From positions 4,087,101 to 4,151,100 of the forward strand of contig NC_018396.1 of assembly GCF_000208865.1 (NCBI RefSeq): 64,000 nucleotides of DNA. Direction: 5' to 3'. Each line of letters begins with the position of its first letter. Within the stretch, counting starts at the first letter, position 1. The DNA comes from Neospora caninum Liverpool (taxonomy: Eukaryota; Apicomplexa; Conoidasida; Eucoccidiorida; Sarcocystidae). A program made the translations under genes and the position numbers. Of the stretch, positions 36,587-46,997 are shown piece after piece. The notes beneath the pieces are model-generated. The model saw only the letters and a program-made list of their open reading frames with translations. It ran no database searches and had not been told where the DNA came from.

Positions 36587-37625
36587 GCGAACATGCGTGC
36601 AAGTGTATCTCTTGACGCATAGATAGAGAGATATGTGCACTGGAGAGCGAGCTGGAGAACAGGCTCGGCACTCCTTGCTTTCAGGAAACCTAAGCACGGA
36701 CGAGCGGGAAAACCGAGGCACAGTCGGTGCGAAAGGTCGCCGCGTCGACGGTGTGGCCGATGAAGCTTCTCTCTCGGTGTCCTGGCGCACGAGAGCATCC
36801 CTTCCGTTCGAGAAAAAGGACGAACGGATCGTGCCGAGTTTGGCGAGAGGGGCAGAAGCTCAGCCGCGTTCGTGGAGAGAGGCAAAACGGGTGAGAGATA
36901 TCGCCGAAAACTCTTTCCTTCGAAGACCCTCGAGAAACGCCTGTGGGCGCAGGCGAAAAAAACCGTGCACCTTTTCTCCCCAGGGAGAGGAAAAAGCAGA
37001 GACACGAGAGCACAGTTTGAAACATGCACCAGCGCAGACTGCTTCCCGTCAAAGAGAGCGCAGGGCTGAACAAAAGCATTCCGCCATTCCCTAAAACAGG
37101 CAGCTCGTCACACACGCACCCAACGGCGCCCTCGAGGGAGCTCTGGATCTGCCGCGGGAGCGAGACGAACCAAAAACCTGCGTGGTTGTTCACGAGGAAA
37201 AAGTCGAGATCCTGGCTGTGGGACTCGTAGACGTGGGGCGAGCCTGGCCCCCGCACACATTCCCGCGCATCGACACTTTGCCCTGTGAGTCGAGCCTTCT
37301 TTGTTCGTTTTGTCCCTCCACAGCCCCTCACAGCCGTCTGTTGTTCTTCTTCATTGCCCGAGATCGTCCTCCAAAGGCTCGGTTTCTCTCCTGCCTCTCA
37401 CTGTCTCTCCCCCTCTCCCGCCAATGCTCCTGTCCTCTTCACCCCAAACGCAAATCCCGCGTCATTTTTCCCCTCTTTTTTCTCGTCGTTTCTTTCTTCC
37501 CTCATGCACACCTTTCACCTGCCTGTCCTCTCCACCGTTTTCGCGCGGTGCGTCTCCCCGCTCCGGTCTCCCTCCTCAGAGGCTGCCTCCCCACGCCTGC
37601 GCGCCTCTTCTTCTCGCGGGGGTAG
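36078..37625 (+). CDS. Unrecognised small multi-exon gene (tentative)
   Basis: I do not recognise this product. Four plus-strand segments join in phase: 36078-36263 (ATG giving MRRRENDTIPTSPALKRS; donor GTAAGT), 36353-36500 (YADGYKMRVAPVDCTALGNF; donor GTTAGC), 36685-36890 (acceptor CTTTCAG; ends REAKR; donor GTGAGA) and 37104 onward (NGALEGALDLPRERDEPKTC, then EEKVEILAVGLVDVG). TA arrays at 36293-36331 and 36555-36581 fall in the proposed introns, as in neighbouring genes. The end is uncertain. Reading through stops at 37625, but that tail is pyrimidine-rich and unlikely; a GTGAGT donor at 37284 may end the real exon. The 3' part runs antisense to the end of the large minus-strand gene. Protein-like open frames also exist on the minus strand, so the strand call is provisional. 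Confidence 0.4.
36293..36331. repeat. TA array in a proposed intron of the 36-kb gene
   Basis: An uninterrupted TA run between the donor at 36264 and the acceptor at 36352. Confidence 0.85.
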
Positions 37626-40600
37626 CAATTCGATCTCCTCGAGCACAACGTCGACGGCAGCGAGAACGGCGGTCCTCACTTCACCGGCCATCCTGGTGGG
37701 GGCTTCGGGCAGCTGCACAGGCGCGGGGAGAAAGTGCGCGTAGTTCCTCTCGATTTGCTGGCATGCGGCGAAGAGGGACGACGCGCGCCGCAAGAGAGGG
37801 AAAAGGAGGCGAGGCAGCAGCGAGGAGCGCGCGATCGCTGAGGAAATCAGGTCGGGGGCAACCGCCAAGTAGGCGAGAGATACCGAGGCAGGCAGGCGCC
37901 CGAGACGGTGGAAAGACGCCGAAGAAGAGAGACGCAGGAGGCGCGGAGAGGAGTGCGCGGAACGGGGCGAGCTCCAGGAAGACTCCGAAGAAGCGGAGAG
38001 CAGGCGAGGAGAGGAAGTCGGCAGGGTAGAAGCTGATTCGGGGACAGACGACGGAGACGGAGGCGCCTCCTCCAGAGACGCAGCGCGGCACAGAGCAGAG
38101 GAAGACATGCGGGCGAAGCACGCGAGAGAGGTGACGGAGAAGAGAAGAGGCGCTGGAGCGCGAGGGGAAATCCGTCCGTCTCGCCCGCCTGGGCGAACGT
38201 CAAGGAGAAAGAGACAAGCTGAACCAAACGCGCCGTCCGGCGCGTCTCGGAGACAAGGGGACACCGGCTCAAACTCCCGAAGGGTGGCCGGCAGCTCGAG
38301 GCACGCTTCATCTCGACTTTTTCCACCGGTTTCGTCGTCAAATCCCAGCGCCCGAAACAGGGACCGAAAGCGGCTCTCGTCTGTTCTGTCTCTCTCAGCG
38401 CGCATCAGACGCCGCGACTCTTCCTCGCCACAGAGACACGGCGGAGAGCGAGAGCTCGAACAGGAGACAAAGAGCCTGCTTCTGTTGCTGAAGGTTGGGT
38501 CTCCAGCGCGCACCTTTTGCGGCAGGAAGACCGGAACGGAAGAAGGGTGGGGGCGGTGGGAAGCGAACGCGAGGCGAAACAGCCGAAGTCGCGGAAGCGT
38601 AAACCGGAAGATTTGAATCAGTGCCGTCCGATAGGGACTGTGCGACGCAAACAAACGACGGCAGAGAGCTCGCGTCGCTTCCCGGTCAGAAGCGAGAGAC
38701 GAGCGAGACGAAGAACAACACGAACAAGACACACACGAAAAACAAGAAAGGGAAGAAAGTGAACAAGAAAGACAAGAACCAGAGCTCGAAGGCATGGCAG
38801 TGGACCGCGAAGCAGGAGGAATGAAGAGAAGCTCCAGAGTCTCGATGCAGCTGTAGGGGTGCACATGGTTCAGCAAACGCCCTCGTTTCTTCACAGGCAC
38901 CTTTCCAGGCTTCGGTCGAACCGTTTCCCGAGTTCGAAGAGTTCGTTCTTCCCCGTCTTTTCTTCCAGAGAAAACAAAGAAGGACTTCCACTTGCTCACG
39001 AACCGACCAGCATCCGGTCGCGGTTCCCCATCGTGGATTTCACTGGCTTCTCTCTCTTCTGTCGGATTTTGCCCGCGTTCCTGATCGCCCTCGCCGGCCT
39101 CGCTTTGGCGAAAGAAGCTCGAGGCTGAACGCCGGACGTCTGAGAAGACTCCCGAGAGAGACGAGACGACGCGGTCCACGTAGCGGAAATGGCGGGGCAG
39201 GTTCGTTCTCCCTTTCGCGAAAACTGGAATTCTTCCATCAGAAGACACAGAATACGACTGAACAGTGCGGCGTTCACATCCCTTCTTCCCTCGGGAGCGC
39301 CCTTCCTCTTCTCTTCCTTCTCCTGTTATTCCTTCTCCTTTTCTTCCTTCTCCTGTCCGTCCGTCTTCTCCTTTCGCGCGTTCTTCTCCCTGCTCTCGCC
39401 AGAGCAGCAGCTCTGCCTTTTCGAGGCGTTGCTCGAGCAGCGTCTTTCTCCTCACTGGGGGGCCAGCGACGCTCTGTGGTCCGAGCGCTGCGCCTTTCTC
39501 TCTTTGTCCCAGTCCGCTCTTGTCTCCACTTTTCTCTCCCTGTGTGCCGCGCGTCTCTCCCGCGGCGGGATCAGGGAGGCGCCGCGGGCCCTCCCAGCCC
39601 AGCCCGTTCAGTTGCTGGTGCAAAAAGCGGAGCGAGGCTTCCGTCGGCTTCAGTCCGATTTCTTGCTTCTTGAACTGCCGCATGCACTCCACATCGCGCG
39701 ACAGGCCTCGAGCGAGTCTTCGACGGTCCCCGGTTCTCACTCCTCTGCGCGCGTTCCGCGCCTCTCCATACACCCCCCCAGAAAACGGGGAAGACGACGA
39801 GGAAGAAAAGCAAAAGGGAACGACAAACCGTCGCGCCCACGTCGCTGAAGAAGACGCGGTATGGACTGCGTGAGTGGACACGTTCGATCGAAGCCGAGAA
39901 GGCAAACGAGCTGACTGCCGCTGTTCTGGTTCACTGAACCCCGACACTTTTCTTCTCTCCCCCCGCTCATACGACCGCGACGCACAAGACGGGTGTTCCC
40001 CACTGGAGAGGAGCGACGGCGCACCTGGCCATCTGGAAATGGGAGCGTCACAGTTCGACGGAGACGCATCTTCTCTCTCCGTCCAGCTTGACGAGTCGTC
40101 CTGGCTGTCTGTCTCCTCGCGCGCCTCTCGCGTCTCCGCGCCCTCCTTCCCCGCAGTCTCGTCTCCGCAGGGTGACGCGCTGCCGAGACGATGCCTCGCG
40201 GAGGCTCTCCGTTCGCGCTTCCGCGCAGATGGCGTAGGCTCCTCTAGATCCCGAGGCCAGAGAGCAGACCACAGGACGCTCCGTCTCTGTCTCCGTGGCT
40301 GTGGAGAAGAGAGAGAACGTGCGGGAGTGCGTGGGCAAGGCGCGTCTCGGGTTGAGGCTCGCTCGTCCTTCCGGAGTCCCCGTGTAGCCGGCATCGAAGA
40401 CGAGGACGGGAAGGTTGAGAGAGCAGAGAGGAAGTCCCAGAGCCCTCTTCTCTTCTCGCGGGGCGCCTTCCCGCCATCTTTCTCGTCTCTCGTGCCTCGA
40501 AGGCGCACCCTCCGTTCTCTTTCGAGGAAAAAGTCGGGAGACTCTAGAGGAAAGAGGAAGCCGTGTTCGAGCAACGCGGTGGCCGTCAGCAGCTTGAGGA

Positions 40601-43600
40601 TCCCCACGAACCGATCCAGTTCTGGAGGCGAAACGGAGAAGGAAAGGCCTTCTTCACTCTTTCTTCCGAGACGCGGTGCCGGGTCCGGCAAAGGCCGAGA
40701 AGCCGAGAGGGCGCAGGAGACAGCGGAGACAGTGGAGACAGCACAGGCCTCGTGAGGAGGCTCTCTGGGGCTCGAAGCGAACGCGGGGAAGTCTCGAGCT
40801 CCTTCCACAGCTCGCAGGGAGGAGGCGGAAAGACATGGATTTCCCGGCTTCTCCGCCAGCGGGAAAAGCGCCGGATTCATAAAGAACGGCAACACGAGGC
40901 CCATGGCTCGGCGTCGAGCGACCTCGGAGGAGAACAGAGAAGACGTGGACGGCGAGAAGAGAAGGGCGAGAGTCCGAGCTGCCTGTACTCCCGAGGGCGG
41001 GAGAACGAGAGAGAAGCGAGGCAGTTTCGAGAGAAACGCGTGAATAAGCTCTGCACCGAACCGTCTGTGTCTTCGCAGTGTGTCACACACATCTAGGTAC
41101 TCCTGCAACCCCTCTGTGTATTCCCAGTTCTTCGCCTCGCCTTCTTTCTCTCCTTGGCGGGCTGTGGGGAGTCGGCCACGGGCGCGAGAGGCAGATGCAC
41201 GAGAGGACGAGGCGCTACTCCACACACAAGAATCGTCCTCTCGGTCGCTCTCTCCTGTCTCATTTTCCTCTTCCTCCTCCCCTTTCCACTCCTCTACGCC
41301 TTCGCCCTCCCACACGAGACTCAACGCCAGTGAGGACGGAGCAGGAGGCTGCGTGTGAGGCGAGGGAGAAGACGGCGAGCGAGAAGGGACGTGTGAAATC
41401 TCGTTTCGCCACGCAAACGCGGCCTCCGAGAGAAGCAGGTGAAGGAGGGGATTGAAGTCGACGATTTGAAGCGAACGGAGCCTCATAAACGCAAAGTGAG
41501 ACGACTGTGCATGCTTCGCGAGGCCACCGCTCCTCCCGCTTTGCGCTGCGGTCGAGCTCCCAGGAGACGCCCCGCATCCTCTCTTCTCTCCTCTCCTCTC
41601 TGCGCACACGGTGTGTTCTCCCTGCCCCAGGTCATGTTGCCGGCTCGCTAAACAGGCAGACGACCAACGCGAAAAAGAAGAAGAGGAAGGAGAGGAAGGA
41701 GAGGAAGGAGAGACAGACGACGGAGAAAGAGGTGACGAGGGCAGACAGATATCTTCTCGAGGAACGAGGAGGGGAACGGGTCGGGAAGGCGGAAATCGCA
41801 GAATCAGGTGACAGAGAGAAGGCGCCACCAGTTGAAGAAACTGCTGGACTGCGCAAGACGACAGATCGGTGAAGGAGTCAAGAAGAAGAAGAGAAAAACA
41901 AGACACTCGGCGTTTCCTGCGGGTTGCGCCGTGCCTCGTATGTTGGTCCGGGCTCTTCGCTCCTCCCATCCAACGCTTCAACACTCCACACAGAAACTCT
42001 AGGGAAAAAAATGAAGAACAGGGACGGCAAGAGGAAGGAGAGGAAGAGGAAGGAGAGGAAGAGGAAGTCTGCAGTGAGGATCGAGTGTCAGATGAAGGCG
42101 CTGTAGAGTGGCGTTCTCTGTTGATTGGGGTTTGCGAGTTCTGGAAAACCCTTTCCGAGTTTTCGAGATCGAAGAGGCAGAACGGCGAGCTGAAGGCGAC
42201 TTCCTCGAGGACAGGGAACTTCTTCTGCCACTCTTCGCTTCCACGTTCTATCGCTTCCTTCGTTGCCGCCTGGCCCCGTCCAAGCGCTTCGTCGCACTGG
42301 TGGAAAGAGAGGAGACAATGAGGAAGCGAAGGCGTAGCAGACGGCAGGACAGAGGAAGGTGAAGCAGGCGACGCTGCGAGGGAGTTCTGAGAGAGTGCAC
42401 AGGAGCGGCGGAGGGCCTTTCCTGTCGCTATCGCATCGGACAGAGAAAGACAGACGAGGTAAGGGAACGAGAAAGACGTAGAGGGAGGCGAGACGGCAGA
42501 AAAGGAGGGAAGAATAAGACTCAACAAAAAGAGATAGGCACCGAAGTAAGAAGCATCTCTCTCGCGCTCTTCACATTCGCTGCCATCGGGAAACGGCTCT
42601 TCTGACCCATGGAATTCTCTGTCGTTTGAATGCCTCCTCGGCGTCTGACCCTTTTGACCCTCCGTCTCTTCCCTTTCTCCTCTCGGTTGCACGAGGTCGG
42701 TCTCTCTTCCTTTCTCGTCTTTCCGGCTCCTTCCTTGACCAGAAGACAGGACGCGTGCTTGGTCACTGCCGAAAAGCGGCGGCAAATCGGAGCGGACGAG
42801 GCTCGAGAAGAGTCGGTCTGAAAGAAGAAGCAGTCCTGAGAGAGGTCCGCAGTTCTCGAAGGAAGGGAAAACGTTTCCGACCGCCGCGGTGTCTCCCTGT
42901 GCATGCGTCTTCCGGCTCTGTGCCGGGGAAGCCGGCGGCGACGAAGCGGGTTCGGCCGAAGGTGAACAGCTTCGAAGTCTCTGAAAGAGAAGTGGGGGGG
43001 CGAAATCGAGAGTCAACGCATGCAGAGACGCATGCGACGCCCGAATCAAAGAACCCAAAAAGTGGAGAAACTTCGCCGTTTGCTCTCGCAGAAACGCCAG
43101 CGCTAACTCGAGCCCCGCCAGTCGCGCCTCGCGTCGTTCTCCTGTCTCCGCAGAGGCAAGGGACGAAACGGAAGCAGACGCGGCGGCAGAAAGGGGTCGA
43201 CGTTCGTCGCCCTCACAGGCCGGCTGCGCAAGAGATGAGAGGAAAGGAAGAAGAAGCGAGAGGTCGAACCACGAGGACCGATCGGAAATCTCCAGGTGTG
43301 TCAGAGTGGGAGCGGACCTCTTGAAATGCTCGTTCGCCTCCGCTGCCGGGGCTCGGTCCGCGGTTCTCTGCTGCACTCCCACCCCCTTCTCCCTGCAGCG
43401 TTTCCTGTCCTTCGCGAACGCCCAAGACCTAAAGAGTCCCGAGAAGGACACGCGGGCGTCTCCGCCGCCTTCTCTATCGCGGCCTTTCCTCCCTTCTGTC
43501 CCCCTCTGCTGCTCTCCCGCGCCTCGCAGCTCCTGTCCTGGCGTGGGCCGAGAAGAGAAACCCTCGCTTTGGATCCACGCGTGTAGACAGCTGGAGAGCA

Positions 43601-46031
43601 GAATCAACAGCCCGAACGTCCCTCTCGACGAGAAACGCCGCAGGCGAGGAAACAAATGGTCCACAGACTGCGCGGTCGGGGCCTCCCAGAGCTCCCCAAG
43701 CCGCGGCTCAAAACCCAGGGAAGAACACCCGAAACGAGAGAAAGAAGATGATACAGACGACGGGGAAGCCGATGCAGGGTGGAAACGAGAGCGTGGAGAC
43801 GGCGTTGGAGAAGCCCAGTTCACTCGCGAGGTCGGAGAGAAAAAGAACGGAGAGCCTGCGTCTTCGCCTTCAACGTGGAGGGCAAAAGACTCGAGCGTTT
43901 CGCAGTTGAGGACAAACGCTGAGACGGCGCGCTCCAGGCAAAGCATCAAGCGGCGTTGCACGGCCGCAGACGGACCGGAACACGACTGGCGACAGCAAGG
44001 GGAATGGGAACAGCCCGAGGAGGCAGCTGGGACGAAAGGAGAGGTGCGCGCCGGCACAGGCGATCCTCGTTGAAGAAGGGCCGAAAGGCAATCCCTGCGA
44101 ATCGAGATTTCAAGAACCGAGAGGCGCGTCGCGCGACGGAAAAGTTCCCGCACAAATTCCTCGTCCAGCGCAGCCCACGCAGTCGTCACGCGAATGTGGC
44201 TGAAGACCCCCGCCGGAAGCGCTGCACATTCTCTCGCTCTCCGTTCCGTCTTCTCTCCGCTCGTGTCCGTTTTTCTTCTCTGAGCAAGGGCGTTGAAGCG
44301 GGACCACTCGCTCTTCATCTCTTCTTCCACTTCGAGGGTGTCTTTTCTCAACGCACCTCTTTCCTTCCCGCGCCTCCTCTCTGCCTGTCCGTGCCTTCTC
44401 TGTCCCGGGGCTGGGGTCCGTCGACCTTTCTCCGACTCTCGGGTGTCTGCGCCCTGCCTGGCGACTTGGGGAGAAGCGTCTCGCGCGCCTGGGGCGTCCG
44501 AAGAGAACAAACTCTGGAAGACCCTCCCTTTTTTCTCCTCGGCAGTGTCTCCTCCCTCGCCTTCTCCGAACGCCAAAAGCGCGTGAGGCGACGCACACGG
44601 CTGCGAGCCGCAGAGAAGCAGCCGAAGCGGAAACGAGGCCGCAGAGAGCGCGATGACGTCTCGGAAGTCGAGGAAGAAAGAGAGACTGCCGAAACGGAGT
44701 GCGGCCCACAGCGGAAACGGAAGCGCCGAGGAAGGCAACGTGCCATGGTTCCCAGAAGACGATCCCGACAAGCCTACGCGGTGCCGGCCGTTTCGCTTCT
44801 CGTCTATCGCGTTCTCAAACGGCGCTTCCTCAGCTATCTCTTCCGCTCTCCACTTCTCTTTCTCTCTCTTAGCCCCTGGCTTTCCTGTTCCGTCTCTCTC
44901 GTCATCTCCCAGAGCTGAAGGCATGCGTACAGCGCGTGGTTTGTCTGTGCGGGCGTCGGCGTACCTGGCTGCAGCACAGAGAGGAGACCCTGTGGATTCG
45001 GGAGAGAAGGTTCTTTCTTCTCTCTCAGGAGACACAAGAGCCGCGCCACGGGAATCAAGTGACGACGGACGAGGAGGCGGAGCTGAGAGAGGCCGCCGCG
45101 GCTCTGCTTGGGTGAAAGGCCGAGAAAGCGCAGACTGTTCCTGGACTGAGGACGCCCGCACCCGCGCCGCGTTCGATGCATCATGCGGCGCAGGAACGTG
45201 GAGACTGCCGTGCGACGTGTGGGGAAACGAAACCTCTCCGTTCGGTGCCTCGCCGTAAGACTGGAGAGGAGAGTTCTGTCGGACAAAACAGCTGGCCTTC
45301 TCCCCGCAGCATGGTGCGTCTTGGCCGGAAGAGGCCTGTCTCGGCGGGGGAACTTCAGGCTGTTCCGGGGGAGAGCAGATAGAGAGTTCTCGAGTGTCGC
45401 CCACTTCGGAACCAGCCTCGCCTTCGGCGAAGCTTCCCGTCTCTCTCTGTTTGCGTGGATCTTCTGATGGTTCAGTGTGCAGAGGCGCCGCGCCCTCGAG
45501 GCTCGGGGCGCGGCCGGATTCCCGGAACACAAGACCGTAGCCTTCTCCAGCGCCGGCATCAGGTCCCTTGTGGTCGAGTTGCTCCTGTCTCTGCGGGCCA
45601 TCCCCCGCCCGTTTCCCCCTGTCTCCGTCTACGTGTCGGGCGCATGCGACATCGGGAGAAAAGACCTCTCCAGGCGGCAGAACTCCTGCGTCGGCTCTCT
45701 TGCTCTCTAGGTGTAGAGGAGCTCCGGGGGCGGGGCCGTCTCCTCGCCCCTCTTCCAGGGGAGAGGCTGCGCTTTCGTGCGAGTCACTATCGGCGAAGAG
45801 GGACACATCGCCCTCTCCTGTCTCTGGAGAGAAGAGACTGTCTCCCCTTCCCGGTCGCCGCGGAGCCTCCGTGTCGCGGTGGAAGCTGCCGTAGCGGGAA
45901 GTCCTCGAGGACGGCGGCTCAGATTCCTCTGGAATGCTTTCTAGGACGTGTGCGGAGTAGCAGAGTCGACCTTCTTCGTCGAGCCAGGACGGCGGAAGAA
46001 AGACGGAAGCGCGCGTCTGCTCGTCGCGCAT
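37515..46031 (-). CDS. Giant leucine-rich-repeat-like protein with possible F-box, 2838 residues
   Basis: One uninterrupted frame from ATG at 46031 to TGA at 37515-37517; a frame this long is certainly coding. No close family is recognised. Residues about 437-475 read LPFPLWAALRFGSLSFFLDF then RDVIALSAASFPLRLL, which fits the F-box pattern (LP..L...I...LD..DL..LS..). From about 600 to 1540 the protein alternates low-complexity inserts with short leucine-patterned blocks such as LSVLEISI, LTHLEISDRS, LHALTLDFAPP, LVCLSLSDA, LEEVAFSSP, CHLILRFPP and LRSLQIVDF, typical of degenerate LRR strands. Similar blocks recur near the C-terminus (IETLELLF, LPRLRLFRLAF). F-box/LRR proteins are usually substrate adaptors of SCF ubiquitin ligases; that role is inference. 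Ser/Pro/Arg/Glu-rich inserts make up much of the length, including SPSSPSSPSSSS runs. A good donor (CAG/GTGAAA) overlaps the stop codon, so one more downstream exon is possible. Confidence 0.8.
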   Translation of the reverse strand: MRDEQTRASVFLPPSWLDEEGRLCYSAHVLESIPEESEPPSSRTSRYGSFHRDTEAPRRPGRGDSLFSPETGEGDVSLFADSDSHESAASPLEEGRGDGPAPGAPLHLESKRADAGVLPPGEVFSPDVACARHVDGDRGKRAGDGPQRQEQLDHKGPDAGAGEGYGLVFRESGRAPSLEGAAPLHTEPSEDPRKQRETGSFAEGEAGSEVGDTRELSICSPPEQPEVPPPRQASSGQDAPCCGEKASCFVRQNSPLQSYGEAPNGEVSFPHTSHGSLHVPAPHDASNAARVRASSVQEQSALSRPFTQAEPRRPLSAPPPRPSSLDSRGAALVSPEREERTFSPESTGSPLCAAARYADARTDKPRAVRMPSALGDDERDGTGKPGAKREKEKWRAEEIAEEAPFENAIDEKRNGRHRVGLSGSSSGNHGTLPSSALPFPLWAALRFGSLSFFLDFRDVIALSAASFPLRLLLCGSQPCASPHALLAFGEGEGGDTAEEKKGRVFQSLFSSDAPGARDASPQVARQGADTRESEKGRRTPAPGQRRHGQAERRRGKERGALRKDTLEVEEEMKSEWSRFNALAQRRKTDTSGEKTERRARECAALPAGVFSHIRVTTAWAALDEEFVRELFRRATRLSVLEISIRRDCLSALLQRGSPVPARTSPFVPAASSGCSHSPCCRQSCSGPSAAVQRRLMLCLERAVSAFVLNCETLESFALHVEGEDAGSPFFFSPTSRVNWASPTPSPRSRFHPASASPSSVSSSFSRFGCSSLGFEPRLGELWEAPTAQSVDHLFPRLRRFSSRGTFGLLILLSSCLHAWIQSEGFSSRPTPGQELRGAGEQQRGTEGRKGRDREGGGDARVSFSGLFRSWAFAKDRKRCREKGVGVQQRTADRAPAAEANEHFKRSAPTLTHLEISDRSSWFDLSLLLPFLSSLAQPACEGDERRPLSAAASASVSSLASAETGERREARLAGLELALAFLREQTAKFLHFLGSLIRASHASLHALTLDFAPPLLFQRLRSCSPSAEPASSPPASPAQSRKTHAQGDTAAVGNVFPSFENCGPLSGLLLLSDRLFSSLVRSDLPPLFGSDQARVLSSGQGRSRKDEKGRETDLVQPRGEREETEGQKGQTPRRHSNDREFHGSEEPFPDGSECEERERDASYFGAYLFLLSLILPSFSAVSPPSTSFSFPYLVCLSLSDAIATGKALRRSCALSQNSLAASPASPSSVLPSATPSLPHCLLSFHQCDEALGRGQAATKEAIERGSEEWQKKFPVLEEVAFSSPFCLFDLENSERVFQNSQTPINRERHSTAPSSDTRSSLQTSSSSPSSSSPSSCRPCSSFFSLEFLCGVLKRWMGGAKSPDQHTRHGATRRKRRVSCFSLLLLDSFTDLSSCAVQQFLQLVAPSLCHLILRFPPSRPVPLLVPREDICLPSSPLSPSSVSPSSPSSPSSSSFSRWSSACLASRQHDLGQGEHTVCAERRGEKRGCGASPGSSTAAQSGRSGGLAKHAQSSHFAFMRLRSLQIVDFNPLLHLLLSEAAFAWRNEISHVPSRSPSSPSPHTQPPAPSSLALSLVWEGEGVEEWKGEEEEENETGESDREDDSCVWSSASSSRASASRARGRLPTARQGEKEGEAKNWEYTEGLQEYLDVCDTLRRHRRFGAELIHAFLSKLPRFSLVLPPSGVQAARTLALLFSPSTSSLFSSEVARRRAMGLVLPFFMNPALFPLAEKPGNPCLSASSLRAVEGARDFPAFASSPREPPHEACAVSTVSAVSCALSASRPLPDPAPRLGRKSEEGLSFSVSPPELDRFVGILKLLTATALLEHGFLFPLESPDFFLERERRVRLRGTRDEKDGGKAPREKRRGLWDFLSALSTFPSSSSMPATRGLRKDERASTRDAPCPRTPARSLSSPQPRRQRRSVLWSALWPRDLEEPTPSARKRERRASARHRLGSASPCGDETAGKEGAETREAREETDSQDDSSSWTEREDASPSNCDAPISRWPGAPSLLSSGEHPSCASRSYERGERRKVSGFSEPEQRQSARLPSRLRSNVSTHAVHTASSSATWARRFVVPFCFSSSSSSPFSGGVYGEARNARRGVRTGDRRRLARGLSRDVECMRQFKKQEIGLKPTEASLRFLHQQLNGLGWEGPRRLPDPAAGETRGTQGEKSGDKSGLGQREKGAALGPQSVAGPPVRRKTLLEQRLEKAELLLWREQGEERAKGEDGRTGEGRKGEGITGEGREEEGRSRGKKGCERRTVQSYSVSSDGRIPVFAKGRTNLPRHFRYVDRVVSSLSGVFSDVRRSASSFFRQSEAGEGDQERGQNPTEEREASEIHDGEPRPDAGRFVSKWKSFFVFSGRKDGEERTLRTRETVRPKPGKVPVKKRGRLLNHVHPYSCIETLELLFIPPASRSTAMPSSSGSCLSCSLSSLSCFSCVSCSCCSSSRSSLASDREATRALCRRLFASHSPYRTALIQIFRFTLPRLRLFRLAFASHRPHPSSVPVFLPQKVRAGDPTFSNRSRLFVSCSSSRSPPCLCGEEESRRLMRAERDRTDESRFRSLFRALGFDDETGGKSRDEACLELPATLREFEPVSPCLRDAPDGAFGSACLFLLDVRPGGRDGRISPRAPAPLLFSVTSLACFARMSSSALCRAASLEEAPPSPSSVPESASTLPTSSPRLLSASSESSWSSPRSAHSSPRLLRLSSSASFHRLGRLPASVSLAYLAVAPDLISSAIARSSLLPRLLFPLLRRASSLFAACQQIERNYAHFLPAPVQLPEAPTRMAGEVRTAVLAAVDVVLEEIELLPPREEEARRRGEAASEEGDRSGETHRAKTVERTGR

Positions 46032-46997
46032 CGTTGGGTGTCTCCAGAGATGTGCTCCACAGCATCGGTCCCATTTTACGCGCCGCGGTCAGGCGAGTCA
46101 CCGGAAGGCAGAAGATGACGCCAAAAGATACGCGCCTTTCCGGACGCATCTGGGCACAGCCGGCGAGGAGTCACCGGCGAGTCGAGGAGCCTGTCGGCGA
46201 GCCGTGGCCCGAGAGCTAGAGTCATCGTTTGGAAGGAAAAAAGGACAGGCTCAGACCGGAGGAACCGCGAAAAGAGCCGCGTACAACTCCGCTGAGGAAG
46301 GAGACTCAAAACGCGCGAGAAAAAGAGGTTGCAGAAAGAGGCGTCAGCCGAGGTCTCTGCCTCTCTCATCCGCGAGGCAAAAAGACACCGAAAACGGCGG
46401 GGGAGGGCGAGGTGGCGCAGTGGTGCCGCCGCGGCGAGAAAAACGCGCACTGTAGCCAGAAAGAACCCACCGCGCGAAGTTTTAGTGCCTCCACTCAAAA
46501 CAGAGACTTAATGAACGGAAGGTGAGGGGGCGAAAAATCGAACACCGGCCTCTCAAACCTCGGGGATTCGCGGGGCAACGCGCCGTTCCGCGAGCTCGCC
46601 GCTCGCGGGTCTAGCTCGTTTCTTTCCCGAGAAGAGTTTGGACGTTGGACTGGAAAAACGAAGCGTTTGAGGGTTTCCAGTGGAGTGAAGGGGCAGTTCT
46701 GAGTGAGGAAACGGAAGAGGAAGAGTGGAACCTCACGAAAAAACAGGACAAAAGTGTGGGAGACGAGAGATGAACACGCGCGAGACTCGCCAGAGGATCT
46801 TCTGTAGGTAGCCAAGGCACGGACGGTGAGAGCGCGCATGCACTCTTCTAATTCGATTGCGAAAACAGACTGCATCTGGAGAGGCAAACGGGACTGTTTT
46901 GCCTACAAGCGGGGAAACGGCTAGGGAATTCTCCGTAAAGAAAGGGGGGAGGTTCCCCGTTCCCTGTGTCCTTGGCTCCGCACCCTCGCGCGAGACA

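Noticed and set aside
37090..37290. Minus-strand exon reading FFLVNNHAGFWFVSLPRQ
   Set aside because: It does not join the giant gene's donor in the right phase, while the plus-strand exon over the same bases joins its neighbours in phase with better splice sites.
46400..46460. tRNA A-box-like GGTGGCGCAGTGG
   Set aside because: No B box or acceptor-stem pairing at tRNA spacing.
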